Below are positions 43,227 to 49,320 of a stretch of DNA of 49,320 nucleotides, in pieces. A program made the position numbers and the translations under genes. Numbering within the stretch: the first letter of the stretch is position 1; each line of letters opens with the position of its first letter. Origin of the DNA: Litorimonas sp964414555 (GTDB lineage Bacteria > Pseudomonadota > Alphaproteobacteria > Caulobacterales > Maricaulaceae); contig CAYPWW010000015.1 in assembly GCA_964414555.1 (NCBI GenBank), positions 1 through 49,320 on the forward strand, read 5' to 3'. Below the pieces are notes generated by a model, which did no database searches, had not been told where the DNA came from, and was given only the letters and a program-made list of their open reading frames with translations.

Positions 43227-44102
43227 ATGGCCGTTTTCAACAACGCACAGCGCGCGCAGACCTTTCGCGGCACAGACGCCGAATATGATCAGGTCGATTA
43301 TCAAGGCTCGCTGCTGGACTATGTGTTCACGCGAAATGACGACGGCACGGTCAGCGTCACACGCGATGGATTTGGCACAGACACGCTGATCTCGATCGAA
43401 GGCTTTTGGTTCTCTGGCGAGCAAGAATGGTATTCGCTGGAAGACGCGATTGCACTGACATCCAATGACCCGTTCACAGACGGCAACGGCGTATTAAACG
43501 GCAATGACGGGAACAATACGCTGCGCGGGACAGCCGGCACACAAGACATCTTTTATGGCGGGCAAGGCAATGACCGGATCCTCGGCGGTGGCGATGAATA
43601 TGACCAAGTCGAATATGACGGCGAGCTGATCGAATATACGTTCAGCCTGAACGCGAACGGCGACATGGTCGTTAGTCACCCGACATGGGGGCGAGATGTA
43701 TTGACCGATATCGACGGATTTTGGTTCATCCGTGAAGCCGCATGGTATTCCGCGGAAGATGCGCTAGCGCTGACCGATAATCTGCCACGTTTCCGCCTGG
43801 ACGCGGATGATGTGCTGAACGGCACGCCCGGCAATGATGTCATGCTCGCAGACGCAACGGGCACGAATTTTTACGGCGGTACGGGCAATGACACCTATCG
43901 CGGTCGCGCCAATCAATATGACCAAGTCAACTTCGACGGCGATATTGCGGACTATAGCTTTACGCAGAACGGCAATGGGTCTGTCACGGTCAGTCATGAC
44001 ACCTGGGGCACGGATACGTTGTTCGACATCGACGGGCTGTGGTTCAACGGCGAAGACGGCGGTTGGTTCACCGTGGATCAAGCCGTCGACCTGTTCGGCT
44101 AA
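43227..44102 (+). CDS. RTX-like repeat protein with three YDQV/WF modules
   Basis: From ATG 43227 (GGAG 8 nt upstream) the product has 291 residues, is acidic, and has no signal peptide. Three similar modules of about 59 residues at 19-77, 124-182 and 230-288 begin YDQV(D/E/N)(Y/F) and end GFWF...WYS.EDA. The linkers between them carry calcium-binding nonapeptide-like motifs (LNGNDGNNTLRG, YGGQGNDRILGGGD, YGGTGNDTYRG), so one unit repeats about every 105 residues. RTX motifs and lack of a signal peptide suggest export by a type I system; no such genes adjoin. Function unknown. Confidence 0.8.
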   Translation: MAVFNNAQRAQTFRGTDAEYDQVDYQGSLLDYVFTRNDDGTVSVTRDGFGTDTLISIEGFWFSGEQEWYSLEDAIALTSNDPFTDGNGVLNGNDGNNTLRGTAGTQDIFYGGQGNDRILGGGDEYDQVEYDGELIEYTFSLNANGDMVVSHPTWGRDVLTDIDGFWFIREAAWYSAEDALALTDNLPRFRLDADDVLNGTPGNDVMLADATGTNFYGGTGNDTYRGRANQYDQVNFDGDIADYSFTQNGNGSVTVSHDTWGTDTLFDIDGLWFNGEDGGWFTVDQAVDLFG

Positions 44103-44162
44103 AGGCCTCTGTTTGCTCGGGTGACTTGACCCCTCTGGCGCGCTCGCCCATGTGAGCGTCCC

Positions 44163-45122
44163 ATGTCTTCGGATCAGGATATCAGCGTCGATCTCGGCAC
44201 GCATCATTTGGAGCGCGGATGCCCGCTGCCCGACGATGTTGTGCGCGGTCGTGTATATGGCAATCCTGATGGGCCAGTCATTGTTGTGCTGGGCGGAATT
44301 TCCGCAACGCGCTTTGTCGCAGATGGTGGACGGCTGGATCGGGGCTGGTGGTCGCGATTGGTGCGCGCGGACGGGGCGATTGATCTGAACCAATTTAAAG
44401 TCATCGGTTATGACTTTGCGCCCAATGATGGCGGGCTGAACTGCCCCGAGACGATCACGACAACGGATCAGGCCAAACGTCTAAAAGCGTTGCTCGACGC
44501 GCAAGGCATCACCCGCGTCGCGGCCATCATCGGCAGCTCTTACGGCGGGATGTGTGCGCTCGCTTTTGCGCGCGATTATCCCGACGCCGTGGGCCAGCTC
44601 TGCGTGATCGGCGCGGCACACCGACCCTATCCCATCGGCGTTGGTTGGCGCGGCATCCAGCGTCGGATCGTGCGACTGGGCCTCGACGCGGGGCAGCCCA
44701 AGACAGGGCTCAAGCTCGCGCGCGAACTGGCCATGACGACCTATCGCACGCCAGAAGAATTCGCGGACCGGTTCGAATTGGCCGAAACCGATACAAATCC
44801 TCCGCAATTTGATATTTGCGATTATCTGGGCAGTCGCGGCGATGTCTTTGCCGAGCAAATGGATGCGCAACGCTTTCTAGCGTTATCTGAGTCCATAGAC
44901 CTCCACCGGGTCGAGCCGGAAGCGATTTCGACGCCGACGCTGTTGATGAGTGCGATCAGCGATCAGCTCGCCCCCCTGCCAGACATGCGCGAATTGCGTG
45001 ATCGGCTGGCCGGCAAGAGCGAACTCTATACCTTCACCAGCCTTTATGGGCACGACGCCTTCCTGAAGGAATATGACGCCATGGCCCCGCGCTTGGCGGA
45101 ATTTTGCAAAGGCTTAAGCTGA
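44163..45122 (+). CDS. metX: Homoserine O-acyltransferase, MetX family
   Basis: A 319-residue alpha/beta hydrolase-fold enzyme that activates homoserine for methionine synthesis. Nucleophile Ser126 in GSSYGGM, with Asp in SAISDQLAP and His in SLYGHDAFLKE completing the triad; VVLGGISATRFVA forms the oxyanion region. Length and the short N-terminus resemble MetX proteins of Xanthomonas type that use succinyl-CoA, so acetyl versus succinyl specificity is open. Its TGA overlaps the ATG of a small membrane-protein gene, followed by metB. Confidence 0.9.
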   Translation: MSSDQDISVDLGTHHLERGCPLPDDVVRGRVYGNPDGPVIVVLGGISATRFVADGGRLDRGWWSRLVRADGAIDLNQFKVIGYDFAPNDGGLNCPETITTTDQAKRLKALLDAQGITRVAAIIGSSYGGMCALAFARDYPDAVGQLCVIGAAHRPYPIGVGWRGIQRRIVRLGLDAGQPKTGLKLARELAMTTYRTPEEFADRFELAETDTNPPQFDICDYLGSRGDVFAEQMDAQRFLALSESIDLHRVEPEAISTPTLLMSAISDQLAPLPDMRELRDRLAGKSELYTFTSLYGHDAFLKEYDAMAPRLAEFCKGLS

Positions 45123-45391
45123 TGCGCGCGCCACTCACATTTTTGTGGCTCTGGATCCGCTGCGTCGCCTTTCTCTGGGTCGTCATCAGTCTGATCATTC
45201 TCGGCCTCTTCGCCGTGGGGCACGAGGCGGAGGGATATAGCTGGGCCGAGCGATTGGGTTATGCCGTGCGCTACGGATTTTACGTCGCCAGCATTTTCGG
45301 CACGCTGCTCTCGATCATGATAGGCTGGCAGAGCTGGCGCACGGAACGCCGCAATGCAAAAATATTGGCGCGACGGGATAAGACATCATGA
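45122..45391 (+). CDS. Small two-helix membrane protein between metX and metB
   Basis: An 89-residue protein with helices at about 8-34 (FLWLWIRCVAFLWVVISLII) and 54-70 (YGFYVASIFGTLLSIMIGW) and a basic C-terminus (RTERRNAKILARRDK). Start and stop overlap metX (TGATG) and metB (ATGA) respectively, so it is translated as part of the operon. No family recognised. Confidence 0.75.
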   Translation: MRAPLTFLWLWIRCVAFLWVVISLIILGLFAVGHEAEGYSWAERLGYAVRYGFYVASIFGTLLSIMIGWQSWRTERRNAKILARRDKTS

Positions 45392-46542
45392 CCGACCCCA
45401 TCTCACCCAAAACGAAAATCGTCCAAGCCCAAATCGGGACCGATCCCGCGCATGGGTCCGTGCCGCCGCCACTTTATCTGGCCTCGACCTATCTCTGGCC
45501 GAACCCGTCCGAGAAGGGCGCGTATGATTATGGCCGGACGAATAACCCAAACCGGGACGGGCTGGCGCAAGTTCTGGCCGAATTAGACGGAGGCGCAGGA
45601 GGTGTTGTGACCTCCTCTGGCATGTCGGCGATCGATCTGACCCTGAACCTGATCCAAGCAAATGACCTCGTGATTGCGCCGCATGATTGTTACGGCGGGA
45701 CGCACCGCCTGCTGACGCACCGCGCCGCGCAGGGGCGTATCCGCGTCGAATTTGTGGATCAGTCCGATGCGACAGCGCTCGAAGACGCGCTCGCCAAATC
45801 CCCAGCCCTCGTCATGATCGAGAGCCCGTCCAACCCGCTGATGCGCGTTGTGGATGTGCGCGCCATCTGTGCGGCGGCCAAAGCGGCGGGCGCGATCAGC
45901 GCTGTCGACAACACTTTCCTCTCGCCGCTTCGGATGCGACCGCTCGATCTCGGCGCGGATATCGCGCTGCAATCGACAACAAAATATATCAACGGCCATA
46001 GCGACATAATCGGTGGCTGCGTCGTGGCAAAAGACGCCGACGTTGCGGAGAAGCTGGCATGGTGGGCGAATTGCGCCGGCGTTACGGCCAGTGCCTTTGA
46101 TTGCCACCAGACCCTGCGCGGGTTGCGGACGCTGGCGCTGCGGTTGGACGCGGCGGAAGCCAACGCCTTGGCCATCGCGAAATTCCTAGAAGGACAAGAT
46201 CAAGTCGAGCGCGTCTATTACCCGGGCCTGCGCGCGGATCCGGGTCACGCCCTCGTCCACGCCCAACAATCTGGCCCCGGCGCGATGCTGTCTTTCGAAA
46301 TTAAAGGCGGGCTGACTGCGGCGACGGCTTTTTGCGAGGCGCTATCCATCTTCAAACTCGCGGCCAGCCTCGGCGGGGTGGAGAGCCTGATCTGCCTGCC
46401 AGAAACCATGACCCATCGCGGCATGGCAGAAGCGGCACGCCGCAAAGCTGGGATTCGCGACAGTTTACTGCGATTATCTGTCGGAATCGAAAGTGAAATC
46501 GATCTTTTAGCGGATTTAGAGGCAGGATTTTCCGCGATTTAA
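45388..46542 (+). CDS. metB: Cystathionine gamma-synthase (PLP-dependent)
   Basis: The 384-residue enzyme belongs to the Cys/Met metabolism PLP family. The cofactor Lys199 lies in LQSTTKYINGHSD; also AYDYGRTNNPNRDGLAQVLAELDGG, SSGMSAIDL, IESPSNPLMRVVD and DNTFLSP. Together with metX it should convert O-acylhomoserine and cysteine to cystathionine; the closely related beta-lyase or gamma-lyase activities cannot be excluded from sequence. Last gene of metX-TM-metB. A weak hairpin AATCC/GGATT follows the stop. Confidence 0.9.
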   Translation: MTDPISPKTKIVQAQIGTDPAHGSVPPPLYLASTYLWPNPSEKGAYDYGRTNNPNRDGLAQVLAELDGGAGGVVTSSGMSAIDLTLNLIQANDLVIAPHDCYGGTHRLLTHRAAQGRIRVEFVDQSDATALEDALAKSPALVMIESPSNPLMRVVDVRAICAAAKAAGAISAVDNTFLSPLRMRPLDLGADIALQSTTKYINGHSDIIGGCVVAKDADVAEKLAWWANCAGVTASAFDCHQTLRGLRTLALRLDAAEANALAIAKFLEGQDQVERVYYPGLRADPGHALVHAQQSGPGAMLSFEIKGGLTAATAFCEALSIFKLAASLGGVESLICLPETMTHRGMAEAARRKAGIRDSLLRLSVGIESEIDLLADLEAGFSAI

Positions 46543-46698
46543 TCCGTCTGTAGGATTTTCTAGTGTTTGAGAACGCCTCCCGCCCCGCTTGACGCAAAGT
46601 TTTCGCTTGACCCTCTGGCATGGGACCGCTTTAGGACATCCATGGATCACAATGAGCAAGACCAGCCAAAAGTGAAAGTTGCCGCACGGCGGGACGTG

Positions 46699-46791
46699 AT
46701 GTCCTCTGACGCGCCAATTCTACTTGGCCTCATTCTACTCGTTGTTGTAAATGCTGTCGTCCTACTGGGGCGGAGCGCGGGCGGAATGTAA
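46699..46791 (+). CDS. Branched-chain amino-acid leader peptide of ilvD-ilvC
   Basis: A 30-residue leader from ATG 46699 (GGGA 7 nt upstream). Residues 7-23 read ILLGLILLVVVNAVVLL: 14 of 17 are Ile, Leu or Val, with several codons that are uncommon here (CTA three times). The frame ends 26 bp before a terminator hairpin and 70 bp before ilvD. This is the textbook arrangement for attenuation by ribosome stalling on scarce branched-chain aminoacyl-tRNAs. An in-frame ATG at 46642 would add 19 residues; the shorter form has the better ribosome site. Confidence 0.85.
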   Translation: MSSDAPILLGLILLVVVNAVVLLGRSAGGM

Positions 46792-46816
46792 AAGGGGACA
46801 CCCCGGATGCAGACCA

Positions 46817-46842
46817 CCCGCTCCCTGCGAGCGGGTTTTTTT
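46817..46842 (+). terminator. Attenuator terminator in front of ilvD
   Basis: CCCGCTC (46817-46823), loop CCTGC, GAGCGGG (46829-46835) and seven T form a strong intrinsic terminator. The sequence GAGCG-C-GGG at 46773-46781, in the last codons of the leader, can pair instead with CCCGCTC and would act as anti-terminator when a ribosome stalls on the upstream Ile/Leu/Val codons. TTGACG (46589) and TTGACC (46607) are possible -35 boxes further upstream. Confidence 0.85.
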
Positions 46843-46860
46843 GTATTTGGACGGTAAAAG

Positions 46861-48528
46861 ATGACCAAAAGATCAGACGCCATTGTTAAAGGCCCCAGCC
46901 GCGCCGCCGCGCGCGCCATGCTGCGCGCCTCGGGCATGGATGACGAAAATTTCGACGGCCCGATCATTGCCGTTTTCAACACTTGGACGAATATGGGGCC
47001 CTGCAACATGGACCTCGACAAGCTGGCCGTGCCCGTCCGTGCAGGCATTCGTGCCGCGGGTGGGACGCCGGTCGATTTTAACTCGATCGCTGTATCTGAT
47101 GGCATCACCATGGGCAGCGAGGGCATGCGCGCGTCGCTGATGTCCCGCGAAGTCATCGCCGATTCCATCGAACTGGCCGTCAAAGGCCACAGCCTCGACG
47201 GCGTCATTATTCTAGTCGGCTGCGATAAGACGATCCCTGCTGCCGGCATGGCCCTCGCACGCATGAACGTGCCGGGCGTTGTGCTCTATGGCGGGTCGAT
47301 CATGCCGGGTAACCACAAGGGCAAAGACCTGTCCGTGCAAGATGTCTTCGAGGCCGTCGGCGCTTGCGCGGCCGGGATTATCGATGACGCAGAATTAAAA
47401 GAGATCGAGAAAGCCGCCTGCCCCGGTGCGGGCGCTTGTGGCGGTCAATTCACCGCTAACTCTATGGCGATGGCCATGACCTTCCTCGGCCTGTCGCCGA
47501 TGGGTGCGAATGACATTCCAGCCGTCGATGAAGACAAGAACAAAGCGGCCTATCGCGCCGGTGAAATCATCGTGGACTGCGGGAAAGAAAACCGCAACCC
47601 CCGCGAGATGGTGACGCAAAAATCTTTGATGAATGCCGCCATCGCGCTGTCGGCCACAGCTGCCTCGACCAATGCGATCTTGCATCTGCTCGCCATTGCA
47701 ACAGAAGCGCAAGTCGAAGGGTTCGAGATCGATGCGTTCGATGCGATCAGCCGTTCAACCCCCGTGATTGGCGACCTGAAGCCAGGCGGGAAATATATGG
47801 CGTTTGATCTTTATGCCGCGGGCGGTTCCGCGCTGATCGGGCAACGCCTGATCGATGCGGGGATGATCGATGATCAGCCAACCGTGACAGGTCGCACGCT
47901 GTTCGAAGAGATCATGGACGGCCATGAGGCCGAGGGCCAAGATGTCGTACGTCAGTTCGCAGACCCTGTGAAATCGCGTGGCGGCTATGGCATTCTCTAC
48001 GGTGATTTGGCCCCCGAAGGCTGCGTCGTGAAACTCGCAGGCCACGGCGCGCTCTTCTTTGAAGGCACGGCGCGCGTGTTCGAGAGCGAGGAAGCCTGTT
48101 TCGAGGTCGTGCAGAACAATGGCATCCACAAAGGTGACGTTGTCATCATCCGTAATGAAGGCCCCGCTGGCGGGCCGGGTATGCGCGAAATGCTGGGCGT
48201 GACGGCGGCGCTCGTCGGGCAAGATCTCGCTGATCATGTGGCCCTCATTACGGACGGACGTTTCTCAGGCGCAAGCTATGGCTTTGTCATCGGACACGTC
48301 GCCCCCGAAGCCGCGCATGGCGGCCCGATCGCGCATGTGCGTGACGGCGACAAGATCACGATCGATGTCGAAGCACAGACGATCAATGTGGATGCCGACC
48401 TCGCCGCGCGCGCAAAAAGTTGGACCCCACCTGCTCCGAAATATCCCAATGGCGCCTATGCCAAATTCGCTAAACTCGTTGGTAGTGCGTCCAAAGGCGC
48501 CGTTACCGCTTTCCCATTTTCCAATTAA
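46861..48528 (+). CDS. ilvD: Dihydroxy-acid dehydratase
   Basis: A 555-residue Fe-S dehydratase forming 2-oxoacids in valine and isoleucine synthesis. Cluster ligands are Cys48 (NTWTNMGPCN), Cys121 (VGCDKTIPAAGM) and Cys193 (CPGAGACGGQFTANSM), the pattern of the [2Fe-2S] type. The C-terminal active-site Ser is in TDGRFSGASYGFVIGHV. Length is typical. It is preceded by the leader-peptide attenuator and followed 13 bp later by ilvC. Confidence 0.97.
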   Translation: MTKRSDAIVKGPSRAAARAMLRASGMDDENFDGPIIAVFNTWTNMGPCNMDLDKLAVPVRAGIRAAGGTPVDFNSIAVSDGITMGSEGMRASLMSREVIADSIELAVKGHSLDGVIILVGCDKTIPAAGMALARMNVPGVVLYGGSIMPGNHKGKDLSVQDVFEAVGACAAGIIDDAELKEIEKAACPGAGACGGQFTANSMAMAMTFLGLSPMGANDIPAVDEDKNKAAYRAGEIIVDCGKENRNPREMVTQKSLMNAAIALSATAASTNAILHLLAIATEAQVEGFEIDAFDAISRSTPVIGDLKPGGKYMAFDLYAAGGSALIGQRLIDAGMIDDQPTVTGRTLFEEIMDGHEAEGQDVVRQFADPVKSRGGYGILYGDLAPEGCVVKLAGHGALFFEGTARVFESEEACFEVVQNNGIHKGDVVIIRNEGPAGGPGMREMLGVTAALVGQDLADHVALITDGRFSGASYGFVIGHVAPEAAHGGPIAHVRDGDKITIDVEAQTINVDADLAARAKSWTPPAPKYPNGAYAKFAKLVGSASKGAVTAFPFSN

Positions 48529-48541
48529 TTAGGACCCCATC

Positions 48542-49320
48542 ATGAGCATCGAAATTTTCTACGACAAAGACTGCGATCTTGAGATCATCAAGAGCAAGAA
48601 AGTCTGTGTTCTCGGCTTTGGTAGCCAAGGCCACGCCCATGCGTTGAACCTGCATGACAGCGGCGTGGATGTGGTCGTCGGGCTACGCTCGGATTCTTCC
48701 ACGCGCAAAAAAGTCACAGCCGCAGGCCTGACCGTCAAAGACACAGCGGACGCCGTCAAAGGCGCGGATGTCGTTATGGTCCTGACCCCGGATGAGTGGC
48801 AAGCAAAAATCTACCGCGATGATATTGAGCCAAATCTGAAAGAAGGCGCGACGCTGGCGTTCGGTCACGGCTTTGCGATCCATTATGGTCAAGTCGTCCC
48901 ACGCCGCGACCTCGACGTGATCATGGTCGCGCCGAAAGCACCTGGCCATACGGTCCGCAATGAATTCGCCAATGGTCGCGGGATTCCTGATCTGATCGCT
49001 GTCGCCCAAGACGCCAATGGCGGCGCAGCGCTGGAGACAGCCAAGTCCTATGCCAGCGCGATTGGTGGCGGTCGTACCGCGATCATCCACACAACCTTCA
49101 AAGATGAGACAGAAACAGATCTGTTCGGAGAACAGGCTGTCCTCTGCGGCGGCGTTGTCGAACTGATCAAGATGGGTTTCGAGACACTGGTCGAGGGCGG
49201 CTATCCGCCAGAGCTGGCCTATTTCGAATGTCTGCATGAAACCAAGCTGATCGTCGATCTGATTTATGAAGGCGGCATCGCCAACATGAATTACTCGATC
49301 TCCAACAATGCGGAATACGG
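48542..49320 (+). CDS. ilvC: Ketol-acid reductoisomerase, cut by window end
   Basis: 259 codons are present. The NADP(H) Rossmann motif is VLGFGSQGHAHALNL (Gly25, Gly27, Gly30), followed by VGLRSDSSTRKKV for the phosphate of NADPH, AFGHGFAIHYG and MVAPKAPGHTVR. The catalytic acids appear in TDLFGEQAVLCGG and ETLVEGGYPPELAYFECLHE. The short N-terminal form suggests a class I enzyme. About 80 residues lie beyond the window. Probably cotranscribed with ilvD and under the same attenuator. Confidence 0.96.
   Translation, partial: MSIEIFYDKDCDLEIIKSKKVCVLGFGSQGHAHALNLHDSGVDVVVGLRSDSSTRKKVTAAGLTVKDTADAVKGADVVMVLTPDEWQAKIYRDDIEPNLKEGATLAFGHGFAIHYGQVVPRRDLDVIMVAPKAPGHTVRNEFANGRGIPDLIAVAQDANGGAALETAKSYASAIGGGRTAIIHTTFKDETETDLFGEQAVLCGGVVELIKMGFETLVEGGYPPELAYFECLHETKLIVDLIYEGGIANMNYSISNNAEY

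Noticed and set aside
1..49320. CRISPR arrays, insertion sequences, prophage or plasmid genes
   Set aside because: No regularly spaced repeats, transposase, integrase or phage structural genes were seen in any frame.

Overview
The window looks like a draft-assembled chromosome segment from a marine-type alphaproteobacterium of the Caulobacterales/Maricaulales/Hyphomonadaceae neighbourhood. The grounds are moderately high GC, a GcrA-type cell-cycle regulator, a CpdR-type response regulator, GANTC (CcrM-type) sites in front of both, and many housekeeping proteins of alphaproteobacterial type. The genus is not determined. Three runs of 100 N (16845-16944, 32839-32938, 39718-39817) are assembly gaps and damage four genes: def, a hisN-like phosphatase, bkdB and gcrA.

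Layout. 1-3200: a partial exported protein, then a small peptide-export locus on the minus strand. It consists of a 70-residue HlyD-like mini adaptor, a C39-peptidase ABC exporter, and, 222 bp downstream behind a sigma-54-like promoter, a 22-codon double-glycine peptide gene followed by a strong terminator. 3.3-9.5 kb: gamma-glutamyltransferase, an orphan sensor kinase and a DUF547 / TVP38 / flavin disulfide reductase cluster. 9.6-15.5 kb: rpmH-rnpA-yidC-engB-argB, a DUF1036 protein and a HAD nucleotidase. 15.5-19.4 kb: an AT-richer stretch with a stop-interrupted gene and small Cys-containing ORFs, then def-fmt-truA. 19.4-30 kb: cupin, msrA, an N-formylglutamate amidohydrolase-like gene, a YbdK-type ligase, tRNA-Ser with a degenerate 5' copy, a beta-barrel lipoprotein, an Atm1-type exporter, a WecG/TagA-type glycosyltransferase, an Mrp Fe-S carrier and a HEAT-like periplasmic protein. 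30-40 kb: tRNA-Val, cpdR, a second amidohydrolase-like gene, an XRE regulator, the bkd dehydrogenase operon with a divergent Lrp-type regulator, an N-acetyltransferase, an acyl-CoA synthetase and gcrA. 40-49.3 kb: an ABC-2 permease, a fused aspartokinase-like/homoserine dehydrogenase, an RTX-like repeat protein, metX-TM-metB, and ilvD-ilvC behind a leader-peptide attenuator.

Metabolically the right half is rich in aspartate-family and branched-chain amino-acid genes: homoserine, methionine, isoleucine/valine synthesis and branched-chain keto-acid degradation. The least ordinary elements are the double-glycine heptapeptide locus, the ilvD attenuator leader, and the palindrome with DnaA-like boxes and a GANTC site between gcrA and the permease gene.
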